A stretch of 64,000 nucleotides of DNA from Nonomuraea aurantiaca (lineage in GTDB: Bacteria > Actinomycetota > Actinomycetes > Streptosporangiales > Streptosporangiaceae), in contig NZ_JAIWNB010000007.1 in the NCBI RefSeq assembly GCF_020215705.1, forward strand, positions 310,001 through 374,000, in the 5' to 3' direction. Shown in pieces: positions 1-9,414 of the stretch. Numbering within the stretch: the first letter of the stretch is position 1; each line of letters opens with the position of its first letter. The notes under the pieces are model-generated. The model did no database searches and was not told where the DNA came from. It was given only the letters and a program-made list of their open reading frames with translations. Position numbers and translations under genes: made by a program.

Positions 1-590
1 AACGACAGCCGCGCGCCGACCTGCTCACCAAGCTGGTCGAGGCCGAGGTGGACGGCGAGCGCCTGCCCGACGCCCAGGTGGTCAACTTCGCGATCATCCT
101 CCTGCTCGCCGGACACATCACCACGACGATGCTCCTCGGCAACACGGTGCTCTGCCTGGACGCCTTTCCCGAGCAGCAGGACAAGGTACGGGCCGACCGC
201 GCCTCGGTCCCGGCCGTCATAGAGGAATCTCTCCGCTTCTTCACCCCGTTCGCCGCCCTCGGCCGCTCCACCACCCGCGAAGCCGTACTCGGCGGTGTGA
301 CGATACCGGCCGATCAACTGATCATGGTCTGGCCCGGACCGGCCAACCGAGACCCTCGTCAGTTCCCCAACCCCGACGTCTTCGACCCTGGTCGCGACCC
401 CAACCCGCATCTCGCCTTCGGCCGCGGCATCCACTTCTGCCTGGGCGCCCCCTTGGCCCGGCTGGAGGGACGGGTCGCCCTGAACATCCTGCTCGACCGG
501 TTCAACCCCCTGCGCACCGATCCGAACGACCCCGTGGCGTTCATGCCCACGCCGACCATGACAGGAGTGCGCCGCCTTCGATTGATCTGA
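1..590 (+). CDS. Cytochrome P450, C-terminal part (cut by window edge)
   Basis: Haem monooxygenase of the soluble bacterial class; the reading frame is open back to base 3, so the N-terminal half lies outside the window. Visible landmarks run in the expected order: I-helix AGHITT (oxygen-activation groove), K-helix EESLR (ExxR), and the haem loop FGRGIHFCLG with the cysteine ligand, followed by a normal short C-terminus. The substrate cannot be told from this half. The next gene on this strand is 830 bp away, so no operon partner is seen downstream. The in-window methionine at base 48 is internal and not the start. Confidence 0.93.
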   Translation, partial: RQPRADLLTKLVEAEVDGERLPDAQVVNFAIILLLAGHITTTMLLGNTVLCLDAFPEQQDKVRADRASVPAVIEESLRFFTPFAALGRSTTREAVLGGVTIPADQLIMVWPGPANRDPRQFPNPDVFDPGRDPNPHLAFGRGIHFCLGAPLARLEGRVALNILLDRFNPLRTDPNDPVAFMPTPTMTGVRRLRLI

Positions 591-640
591 CCATTTGCGC
601 GCGGGGTCACTGGGTCGGGGTGCGCAAACAACTCGTCGAG

Positions 641-839
641 TACGGCATCCCGCGCGCCGACGGTCAGTTAGGGGTGTGTCCGGGGAGGAGTACGGCATTC
701 CGCGCCAATGGTCGGCCAGGGGGTGTGTGCAAGGAGAGGTCAGGATCCCGCGCGTCGGCGGTCGGCTAGAGGGTGTGCGGGGAGGAGGAGGACGGTATCC
801 GGCGCGTCGGCGGTCGGCCAGGGGGTGTGTGCGGGGATG
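641..839. repeat. 50-bp degenerate tandem repeat, four units
   Basis: Units begin at 641, 691, about 741 and about 791. Each carries a version of CGGCATCCCGCGCG then GTCGGCCAGGGGGTGTGTG then a GGGGAGGAG tail. Units 1 and 2 are exactly 50 bp; units 3 and 4 have diverged and drifted by a few bases. There is no unique spacer, so it is not a CRISPR. Confidence 0.8.
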
Positions 840-1230
840 CGATCCAGCTGGTGAAGCCGGGTGTGGTGGCCGACATCACCCGTGGCTGGCCTGGCCTGGC
901 GGATCCGACGACGATCATCCGTGCCGACCGCCCCAAGGAGTTGGGGCTGCGGTGTGCCGATCTCGGGTTGTGGTGCGGCGGACGAGGTCGCCTCCGTGGC
1001 GACAGCCCGAGTTCGGGATCACGCCGGCTGCTGATGGCAGACCCCCTGCGGAGCCCGGCCGCACCGATCGTCAGCTGGCGTGTACGTCGCGCAGGGCCCG
1101 GCCACGCCGATCGGCACGGGGCGCATACGGCGTACAGGAAGAGGTTCCAGACGGCCGACTGCGCAACGCGGCGGTGGACGACGGCGGAACAGGCCGTCCT
1201 TCTCCTGAGCGCTCGCCCTCCTGAGCGCTC

Positions 1231-1326
1231 GCCGGACATGGATCCCAACGACCGAAGCTGTCGCCGGACATGGATCCCAACGCTCGAACCTATTGCCGGA
1301 CATGGAGCCCAACGTCCGAAAACTGT
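1231..1326. repeat. 32-bp tandem repeat, three units
   Basis: GCCGGACATGGATCCCAACG recurs at 1231, 1263 and 1295 (third copy GGAGCCC) with 12 bp of more variable sequence between, and a decayed fourth start near 1326. The array ends about 100 bp before the ettA start codon, so it may overlap its promoter region. Confidence 0.85.
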
Positions 1327-1424
1327 GGCCGGAGATCGCCCACTATCCGATGTCGCGCCCGCCATCTCATGACCGTCCGGTGGAGCGGCGGAAGCCCGGG
1401 TCGAGAGCCCCTAAGCTAGATGCC

Positions 1425-3089
<1,665 letters not shown>

Positions 3090-3162
3090 CTTCCGCACCC
3101 GGCCCGGGAGTGTTTGGGGTTTCCTCGACACTCCAGGCCCGGACCGCTTTTCCGATCTTGTA

Positions 3163-3228
3163 CGCCCAGCTCGGTGAGCCGCGCCCCCGTGCGGGGCGCG
3201 TGCCGCTCGTCGTGGCTGGGCGTTTTTT
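3163..3228 (+). terminator. Rho-independent terminator of ettA
   Basis: CGCCCAGC (3163-3170) pairs with GCTGGGCG (3215-3222), followed at once by TTTTTT. The wide loop holds a second GC-rich stem (GCGCCCC / GGGGCGC), so the folded RNA is multi-branched rather than a simple hairpin. Confidence 0.8.
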
Positions 3229-3236
3229 CAGCCAGC

Positions 3237-3307
3237 ATTTACGGCAGGCCCGGTGAGCCCCACCCTCTGTGCGTGGCTGGGGTCTGTCCAGGGACACGCT
3301 CCTCCGG
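3237..3307 (+). repeat. 70-bp dispersed repeat, copy A
   Basis: Reading on the plus strand, TTTACGGCAGGC...GTCTGTCCAGGG...CACGCTCCTCCGGT recurs on the minus strand at 34566-34636 with only about ten differences and one gap over 70 bp. Both copies lie just downstream of a gene (ettA, ilvD) in the same direction as that gene. Confidence 0.75.
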
Positions 3308-3439
3308 TGGAGGTGGCTGGGCGCCGTGACGTGCGCACGGTTGGCCCTCTGGGTGCTGACCCCGACCCCGTGGATGCGGCGGCACCTGTCCACGAGGCGG
3401 CAGGCACCGGCACCCTGGAGAGCGCGGCGGACAGCTCGG

Positions 3440-3748
3440 TCGTCTCCGGACTCCCCTGCTCGTCACCCTCGGCCCCCGGAGGACAGCCGTCTTGGGCCTC
3501 CCCGAGCGCGGTCGTCCTTTCGGTCTTCCGTCTGTTGAGGGTGATCAGGCTTCGGTGTTCCGGAGCGCGGTCGTCCGTTCGGTCGGTCGAGGGCGGTCGT
3601 TTTCCGTCCGCCGAGGCCGGTCAGCCTCCGGTCTTCCCGGCCTCGGTCGTCCCTTCGGTCGCCCGGGCCCGATCATCGCCTCGGCCCGCCCAAGAGGGTC
3701 AGCCTTCGGCCTCCCCAGGGCGGTCAGCCTTCGGCCTCTCCCAGAGCG
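3440..3748. repeat. About 12 tandem ~26-bp units spanning the 3' end of the MFS gene
   Basis: Units begin at 3440, 3463, 3490, 3512, 3545, 3571, 3597, 3621, 3647, 3673, 3699 and 3724; most are 23-27 bp, one 33 bp. The unit nearest the gene (3724-3748) contains the stop codon and last seven codons of the MFS gene, TCAGCCTTCGGCCTCTCC; unit 3699 is nearly identical and units further away are progressively more diverged. Together with copy A and the ettA terminator this fills the 3090-3723 gap; no gene is seen there. Confidence 0.85.
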
Positions 3749-5040
3749 ACGGCTACAGGGGTGCGGGCGGGGCGGCGCCATGGGCCGTTGAACAGGACGA
3801 TCGCCGGGATGAACAGGATCAGGCAGCCGAGCGAGATGAACAGCCAAGTCTGCCAGTTCGTAGCCTCCACCACGCGTGGGATGGTGACCAGGCCGATCAC
3901 GGCGATGCCCTTGGAGAGGAAGCCGAACAGCCCCCAGGCCGTGCCCTGCAAACGCGGGTCGGCGTCCTCCGCGTCCTCCGAGTAGTTGGCCATCCAGGGT
4001 GCGTACGCCACACCTAGCGAGCCGCCGAGCAGCGCCCCCACCAGCATGAGGGTGCCCGTCGAGACGCCTTCCTGCCCGAGCGCGACGGCGAGGTAGGCGG
4101 TGACGAGTACCGCGGCGATCGTGCCGCAGAGCGAGAACGGCTTGCGTAGCTGTGTGCGGTCCGAGAGGCGCCCGGTGATGATCAGTGTGATCAGGTTCAG
4201 GCTCCAGAACGCCGCCATGATCGTGGACGCCTGGGCGGTGCTGATGCCGAGCGCCCCGACGAGCATCGTCTGCCCGAACAACGACAGCGTGATGTAGAGC
4301 ACCAGCCAGAGCGAGATGCCCACCACGTGCGCCCAGATGTTGCGCCTGGCGAACAGCGAGCGGAGGCGGGCCGGCTGGCTCAGGTCGACGACCTGGGTGG
4401 CGGCCTGTTCGGTGTGCTGGATCCTGGCCCGCAGCTCGGGGGAGAGGTCGGCGATGTTGAAGGCGATGACGAACGAGATCACCAGCGAGAAGCAGCCCAT
4501 GATGACGAACTGCGAGCGCCACGAATCGTGGAAGATCGGCAGCGTCCAGCCCGCGATGGCCGCGGCCAGGAAGTTGGCGCCGACCGGTCCTCAGGTCCAG
4601 AAGCCGAACGCCTGCGCCCGGCCGAGCCGCGGCGAGAAGTCGCGGACCAGAGGCGCAGTGCTGGCCATCGCCACGCCGTCCACGAACGCCAGCAGGATGC
4701 GGGCCAGCAGCAGGTCGCGCGGGCTGTGCACGAGTGTCATGACGAAGCAGCAGACGGCGGTCAGCATCATCAGGGGCACCAGCAGCCGTACCCGGCCGAG
4801 CCGGTCGGTGAGCCGTCCGCCCAGGATGGAGGCGATCGCGCCGGCGATGGCCGCGGCGCCCGACACGGCGCCGTAAGTGGCCAGGGTCATGTGCAGGTCC
4901 TTGAGCAGCAGCGGGACCACCGGCGCGATCTGCGCCTCATAGGAACCGATGAGGATGGCGAGCACGGCCATCGTGAGGATCTTCATGCGTCGGGCGCCGG
5001 TGGGGTACTCGTCGAGTTCGCGGACGTAGGACAGCCTCAT
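3724..5040 (-). pseudogene. MFS transporter broken by an in-frame TGA
   Basis: A 12-helix major facilitator protein of about 438 residues if read through. The first piece (5040-4591) covers residues 1-149 with the MFS loop motif GGRLTDRLGRVR and ends AFGFWT followed by TGA at 4593-4591. The same frame then stays open for 30 codons (GPVGANFLAAAIAG...) into a second piece starting at 4500 that supplies the remaining helices. Homologous transporters have one residue at this point, so a single base change explains the stop. Start ATG 5040; operator O1 lies 38 bp upstream. Either an inactivated gene, a sequence error, or (less likely) stop-codon readthrough. The tail is extended by the 26-bp array. 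Confidence 0.85.
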
Positions 5041-5077
5041 GACTCGCCTCTCTCGTCGTACAGGCCCCCGTCATGAG

Positions 5078-5098
5078 TTCTAGAAGGTAGCTCTAGAA
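5078..5098. promoter_or_regulatory. Operator O1 (CTAG-N9-CTAG) before the MFS pseudogene
   Basis: TTCTAG at 5078-5083 and CTAGAA at 5093-5098, the two CTAG centres 13 bp apart, an inverted repeat. A TTGACG box on the minus strand (5139-5134) is a possible -35. Same motif as O2-O6; probable binding site of the local TetR regulator. Confidence 0.75.
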
Positions 5099-5161
5099 TC
5101 CATTTCTGAAATGCTGCTCCTCACAACGCCCCACGTCAAGAGTGCGGGTCGCTCCGCTAAG

Positions 5162-5182
5162 ATCTAGAATAGAATTCTAGGA
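5162..5182. promoter_or_regulatory. Operator O2 (CTAG-N9-CTAG) before the VOC gene
   Basis: ATCTAG at 5162-5167 and CTAGGA at 5177-5182, CTAG centres 13 bp apart. It overlaps a possible -10 box TAAGAT (5158-5163) and ends just before the ribosome-binding site GGAAGGGAG of the VOC gene, so binding would block initiation. Confidence 0.78.
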
Positions 5183-5193
5183 AGGGAGTCGGT

Positions 5194-5703
5194 GTGGACC
5201 TCGAACTGGACGGGCTAGAGGTGACCTTCGACCACACGGCCGTGGCGGCGCCCCGCATCCGGGACCTGCTGCCGATCTATCGCGACCTGCTCGGAGGCCG
5301 CCACCTGGGCGGCGGTGGCGACAACCGTTCAAGTGGCTACCGCACTCTGCAGCTCACGTACGCGGGTGGCGGCAAGGTCGAGCTGATGGAGCCGCTGGCC
5401 GGGTCGGACTTCTTCGACAGCTTCTTCGAGCTGACCCGCGGCAGAGGCGGCGTCCACCACCTGAACTTCCACGTCAACGACCTCGACGCCGCCGTGGCCA
5501 GGCTGACCGAGCGGGGCTACCGGCTCCACGGCCTGAACGTTCGCGACCAGCGCTGGCGTGAGGTGTTCCTGCATCCCAAGGAGGCGCACGGCGTGCTGAT
5601 CCAGCTGGCCCAGGCGGGACCCCGTGGCGGGGAGTCCCGGCCTTCGTTGGACGACGTGCTTGACGGCCGCGGTCGCAACGGCAACGGGATTCCCAGCCCT
5701 TGA
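5194..5703 (+). CDS. VOC-superfamily protein, methylmalonyl-CoA epimerase-like
   Basis: 169-residue vicinal-oxygen-chelate fold protein. The two beta-alpha-beta modules are visible: FDHTAVA with a candidate metal His14, VELMEP near residue 62, GVHHLNFHVNDLDAAV with His88/89, and GVLIQLA near 133-138, where classical epimerases have a glutamate ligand and this protein has Gln137. Start GTG 5194 is fixed by GGAAGGGAG a few bases upstream. In this acyl-CoA gene island it could be an epimerase, isomerase or ring-cleavage type enzyme; the last metal ligand difference argues against a plain methylmalonyl-CoA epimerase. Followed within 60 bp by the DUF35/thiolase-like pair. Confidence 0.8.
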   Translation: MDLELDGLEVTFDHTAVAAPRIRDLLPIYRDLLGGRHLGGGGDNRSSGYRTLQLTYAGGGKVELMEPLAGSDFFDSFFELTRGRGGVHHLNFHVNDLDAAVARLTERGYRLHGLNVRDQRWREVFLHPKEAHGVLIQLAQAGPRGGESRPSLDDVLDGRGRNGNGIPSP

Positions 5704-5720
5704 GATTCACCCGAATCTAA

Positions 5721-5741
5721 ATCTAGAGTGTCATTCTAGAA
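5721..5741. promoter_or_regulatory. Operator O3 (CTAG-N9-CTAG) before the DUF35/thiolase-like operon
   Basis: ATCTAG at 5721-5726 and CTAGAA at 5736-5741, CTAG centres 13 bp apart, 18 bp before the DUF35 start codon. TTGAGA at 5700-5705 is a possible -35 with the operator over the -10 position. An operator here means the DUF35/thiolase-like pair has its own control point although the VOC gene is directly upstream. Confidence 0.75.
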
Positions 5742-5758
5742 CCAGATTGGGGAGGCCG

Positions 5759-6229
5759 ATGAAGCCCGTGCCGAAGCCCACGCCGGAGACGCAGCCCTTC
5801 TGGGACGGCACGGCGGCCGGAGAGCTCAGGATCCAGCGCTGCCGGGCGTGCGCGCGGCACTACTTCTATCCACGGCCCGGCTGCCCGCACTGCGGCTCCG
5901 CCGATGTGGAGTGGGTGCGGGCCAGCGGCCGCGCGACTCTCTACTCGTACGTGATCAACCACCGTCCCGCGCCCGGCTTCGAGGACGACGGTCCGTACGC
6001 GATCGCCGTCGTGGAGCTGGCGGAGGGGGTACGCATGATGACCAACATCGTCGGCGTCGAGGTCGTCCCCGAAAACCTGCCACTGGACCTGAGCCTCCGT
6101 GTGGTCTTCGAGCGGCGCGGCGACGTGCACGTGCCGCTCTTCGAACCGACGGAAGCGGCCGGCCCCAGAGACCGGCCCGAGCGACCAGCCGAAGCGACCG
6201 GCCGGAGCAACCCTGGACCGACCGGATGA
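5759..6229 (+). CDS. Zn-ribbon/OB-fold DUF35 protein
   Basis: 156-residue protein with an N-terminal helix, a rubredoxin-like zinc ribbon (CRAC near residue 28 and CPHC near 43) and a C-terminal OB-fold ending in a poorly conserved Pro/Arg-rich tail. DUF35 proteins pair with thiolase-like partners; in steroid side-chain degradation the Ltp2-DUF35 complex acts as a retro-aldolase and the DUF35 part helps hold the acyl-CoA. ATG 5759 follows GGGGAGGCC. The thiolase-like gene follows 42 bp later, so a complex of the two products is very likely. The last 20 codons are made of short GCGACCGGCC-type repeats, like other gene ends here. Confidence 0.88.
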   Translation: MKPVPKPTPETQPFWDGTAAGELRIQRCRACARHYFYPRPGCPHCGSADVEWVRASGRATLYSYVINHRPAPGFEDDGPYAIAVVELAEGVRMMTNIVGVEVVPENLPLDLSLRVVFERRGDVHVPLFEPTEAAGPRDRPERPAEATGRSNPGPTG

Positions 6230-6277
6230 ACCCGGCGGGAGCCACTGGATGAACCAGGCAGGAGCGACCGCATGAAC
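6221..6277 (+). repeat. 23-bp tandem repeat of a stop/start junction
   Basis: ACCGGATGAAC at 6221, ACTGGATGAAC at 6244 and ACCGCATGAAC at 6267 are exactly 23 bp apart, with GGGAGC/GGAGC before copies 2 and 3. The first contains the DUF35 stop (TGA) and the third the thiolase-like start (ATGAAC), suggesting that an ancestral ATGA overlap was pulled apart by duplication. Confidence 0.8.
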
Positions 6278-7399
6278 ATCGTGATCGCCGGCGCGGCCGA
6301 GACCGACGAGGTGGGCCGCCTGCCGTACCACTCGACCATGGGACTGCACCTGGAGGCGGCGCGCAACGCGCTCGCCGACGCGGGGATGACCAAGGACGAC
6401 ATCGACGGCCTCGCCACCGTGGGCACCCCGGGGCCGGTGCAGATCGCCCACGCGCTCGGCGTCACACCCGCCTGGCTCGACGGGACCGGCGTGGGCGGGT
6501 CGTCGTTCCTCTTCCATGTACGGCATGCGGCCGCGGCGATCCGCGCCGGGCTCTGCCGCACCGTGTTGATCACCCACGGCGAGTCGGGACGGTCCCGGGT
6601 CGGCGCGGCGCGGTTCGGGATGGGGGCCGACTCGTTGCTGGGGCAGTTCGAGCTGCCGTACGGGGTGGCGGGGCCGCCGACGCTGTTCACCCTGACGGCG
6701 CTGCGGTACATGAAGGAGACCGGGCTCCCGCACGAGCAGCTGGCCGAGGTGGCGGTCGCGCAGCGGAGGTGGGCGCACCTCAATCCGCGCGCGATGTACC
6801 AGGAACTGATCACGGTCGAGGACGTGCTGGCGTCTCGGCTGGTGGCCTACCCGTTCCACCTGCTGGAGTGCTGCCTGGTGACGGACGGGGGCGGCGCGCT
6901 GATCGTCACCTCCGAGGATCGGGCCAGGCGCGACCCGGTCCACCTGCTCGGCTCGGGCGAGGCGGCCGACTCTCCGATCATCTCGCAGATGGAGGATTTC
7001 ACCACGTCCAAGGCGTTCCGGCTGTCGGGGGAGTCGGCCTTCGCCGAGGCCAAAATCTCGCATGAGGATGTGGACCATCTGATGGTGTACGACGCTTTTG
7101 CGCACGTGCCGATCTACGGGCTGGAGGATCTGGGCTTCGTCGGGCGGGGCGAGGCGGGGGCGTTCATCGCCGAGGGGCACACGTCGCCGGGCGGTCGGCT
7201 GCCGCTCAACACCAACGGGGGCGGTCTCTCGTACACGCATACCGGGATGTACGGGATGTTCGCCATCCAGGAGGCGGTCCGGCAGCTCCGCGGGGAGGCC
7301 GCCGCCCAGGTGCCGGGGGTGGAGGTGAGCGTGGTGCTGGGCAACGGCGGCATGTTCGCCACCGCTGCCACCTTGGTCCTGTCGAACCGGCTGCCATGA
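6272..7399 (+). CDS. Thiolase-fold protein without catalytic cysteines (Ltp2/SCP-x-like, candidate retro-aldolase)
   Basis: 375 residues with the full thiolase fold, but the nucleophile position reads GVGGSSFLFH (around residues 73-82) with no cysteine, and the C-terminal CxGxG motif reads LGNGGMF (356-362), again no cysteine. It therefore cannot do ordinary thiolysis. Retained elements are YDAF (273-276) and NTNGGGLSYTHTG (313-325), comparable to the regions carrying catalytic tyrosines in Ltp2-type aldolases. With the DUF35 gene just upstream, the simplest reading is a two-subunit enzyme that makes or breaks a C-C bond on a CoA thioester. Start ATG 6272 follows GGAGCGACCGC. A short decayed copy series of its 3' end follows (7383-7464). 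Confidence 0.85.
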   Translation: MNIVIAGAAETDEVGRLPYHSTMGLHLEAARNALADAGMTKDDIDGLATVGTPGPVQIAHALGVTPAWLDGTGVGGSSFLFHVRHAAAAIRAGLCRTVLITHGESGRSRVGAARFGMGADSLLGQFELPYGVAGPPTLFTLTALRYMKETGLPHEQLAEVAVAQRRWAHLNPRAMYQELITVEDVLASRLVAYPFHLLECCLVTDGGGALIVTSEDRARRDPVHLLGSGEAADSPIISQMEDFTTSKAFRLSGESAFAEAKISHEDVDHLMVYDAFAHVPIYGLEDLGFVGRGEAGAFIAEGHTSPGGRLPLNTNGGGLSYTHTGMYGMFAIQEAVRQLRGEAAAQVPGVEVSVVLGNGGMFATAATLVLSNRLP

Positions 7400-7464
7400 C
7401 CGACCCGGCCCCGCCGAACCGGCCTCCGTGACGGACGTCCGCAGTCCCGTCCGGCTGCCCTGAC
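7383..7464 (+). repeat. Decayed copies of the thiolase-like gene's 3' end
   Basis: CGAACCGGCTGCCATGAC (7383, carrying the stop codon TGA) is followed by CGAACCGGCCTCCGTGAC (7414) and CGTCCGGCTGCCCTGAC (7448), about 31-34 bp apart. Confidence 0.65.
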
Positions 7465-7486
7465 GGGCGCCTGCGGTCCCGTCAGG
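7459..7486. terminator. Bidirectional hairpin between convergent genes
   Basis: CCTGACGGG (7459-7467) and CCCGTCAGG (7478-7486) are perfect 9-bp arms around a 10-base loop. It lies between the thiolase-like gene and the end of the acyl-CoA ligase pseudogene, whose stop codon is inside the stem. No T run, so factor-independent termination is uncertain. Confidence 0.5.
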
Positions 7487-9399
7487 TGCGCCACGTCACC
7501 AGCGCGTCCAGAGCCTCCACGTGGGACCCCCTGACCAGCAGCGGGTTGATCTCCAGCGACTCCAGCCGGTCCCCCAGCGACTCCGCGAACGCCGCCACCC
7601 GCGCCACCACTTCAGCCACCGCGTCGAGGTCGGCGGGCTCGGCGCCCCTGACGCCACGCAGCAACGCGGCCCCGCGCAACTCCGTCAGCGCCTCCCGCAC
7701 CGAACGGGCGTCCACCGGCAGGATCCGCAGGGCCGTGTCACGCAGCACCTCCACCCAGATCCCGCCCAGCCCCACGGCCAGGGTGAGGCCCCAGGCGGGA
7801 TCTCGCACGACGCCCACCAGCAGCTCCACCCCGCCGTCGCGCTGCGGCTGCACCAGGGCGGCCGCCTCCCCGGCCAGCGCGGCGACCACGTCGCGGTAGG
7901 CCAGCCGTACCTCGTCGGGGGAGGAGAGCCCGAGCCGTACGCCGCCGACGTCGCTCTTGTGGCCTAAGCCCTCGGCGGCGGTCTTGAGCACCACCGGGAA
8001 CCCGAACCGCTCCGCCGCCGCGACCGCCGCCACCTCATCGCCCACCAGCTCCGACGGCACGACGGGCACCCCCGCCGAGGCCAGCAAGGCAGCGGCGCGA
8101 TGCTCCCCCCACACCCCGAACGCCCCGACCAAAGCCGCCTCCTCACTCGCGATGGCAGCCGCTCCGCCCGAGGCCGGGCCGGCGAGGGCGCGGGTGTGGG
8201 CCGCCGACCACCGGACGGCCGCGCCGATCGCGGACATCCCGTGCTCGATCCCGCCCACCACGTACGGAAACCCGGTCTCCTCCTGCACCGCCCGGCCGAA
8301 CTCCGTGACGTCCGTCAGCACATTGCTCACCACCACGACCGGCACCGGCGACTCGGCGATTCGCCGGGCGCTGGCCGCGTACAGCGCGAAGACCGGAGCG
8401 GGGTCCGGCGGCGCGACCCGAGGCGGCTCCGAGAGCAGCATGACCAGATCGATCCCCGGATCGGCGGTCACCGCTTCCAGGGCCCGGCCCAGCAGCGTCC
8501 GGTCGATCAGCACGTAGCCGGTCACGTCGAGCGGGTTCTGCACGGTGCCGAAGGACGGGACGATCTCCGCCAGTCGCGCCACCGTCGAGGGCGCGAACGG
8601 CGGCAGCTCCAGGCCCTCGTCCTCGGCCCGGTCGGCGATGATCTCCGACGCGCCGCCCGACGGCGTGACGACGCCGACGCGCCGCCCGGGCAGCGGTCCC
8701 ACGGAGGCGAGCAGCCCCGCCGTGATGACCAGGTCCTCCAGGGACCGGACCCTGATCACGCCGAGCTGCCGCAGCGCCGCGTCGATGACGTCGTCATCGC
8801 CGACCAGCGCGCCGGTGTGGGCCTGCGCCGTGTGGGAGGCGAGCCTGCTGCGGCCGATCTTCAGCGCCACGATCGGCTTGCCCGCCAGCAGCGCCCGCCT
8901 GGCGACGCGCGCCGCTCTGCAGCACCACACCCACCGATCCGCGCAGCAGCGGCTGGGGGATGGGCAGCCCGTACGGGGTGATGCCGGCGGCGGCGTTGAT
9001 GTAGCCGTTCCCGTTCGGCCCCAGGATCGTCAGATCATTTTCCGCAGCAAAAGCCGAAATTTCCGACTCCAGCCGCGCGCCCTCAACACCTGCCTCCCCG
9101 AAGCCCGCCGTCAGGATCACGTAACACCGGATCCCCAGCTTGGCCCCCTCCCGCAGCACCCCCAGCACCGCGGCGGTCGGCACCATGACGTAGGCCAGAT
9201 CGACCGGCGCCGGAACCTCGGCCAGGCTCCGGTGGGCGGGCGCGCCGTGCACGGTCCCGCCGCGCGGATTGACCAGGTGCACGGGCCCGGCGAAGCCGTA
9301 CATGCGCAGGTTGAGCAGTGTGCTGATCGACCACCCCGACTTGTCGGTGGCGCCGACCAGCGCGATGGACCCCGGGTTGAACAGCGCCTCGACCGACAT
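7482..9399 (-). pseudogene. ADP-forming acyl-CoA synthetase (acetate-CoA ligase family), internal deletion and frameshift
   Basis: The N-terminal part from ATG 9399 (after GGGGAG) encodes the CoA-binding Rossmann domain (SIALVGATD, ILGPNGNGY) through GVVLQSGA at about residue 164. There the frame changes: the other frame resumes at VARRALLAGKPIVALKIGRS near 8909 and runs intact to 7482 through the phospho-histidine region (AHTGALVGDD) and the ATP-grasp domain. Intact relatives have about 60 residues between these two motifs, so roughly 180 bp is missing and the join is out of frame. Transcribed with the acyl-CoA dehydrogenase gene, 15 bp upstream. A read-through of this lesion is not plausible; the enzyme should be dead unless the sequence is misassembled here. 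Confidence 0.87.
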
Positions 9400-9414
9400 C
9401 TCACTCCCCAATGG

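Larger units (their letters stand above)
591..1424. other. Gene-poor 830-bp stretch between P450 and ettA
   Basis: No convincing gene. The long overlapping open frames here exist on both strands at once and have unusual composition, as expected for random open frames in high-GC DNA. It holds a four-unit 50-bp tandem repeat (641-839) and a three-unit 32-bp tandem repeat (1231-1326). Bases 840-1230 show nothing I recognise; a frame there reads VKPGVVADITRGWPGLADP, which could be a gene remnant, but I cannot assign it. Confidence 0.6.

Noticed and set aside
641..839. CRISPR-like array
   Set aside because: Units are contiguous and diverged with no unique spacers, and no cas gene is in the window.
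773..1372. Overlapping open frames in the ettA upstream gap
   Set aside because: Open on both strands, odd composition, overlap tandem repeats, no family resemblance.
5723..7240. Long minus-strand open frame across the DUF35/thiolase-like genes
   Set aside because: Shadow of two clear plus-strand genes; no ribosome-binding site and no recognisable domains.
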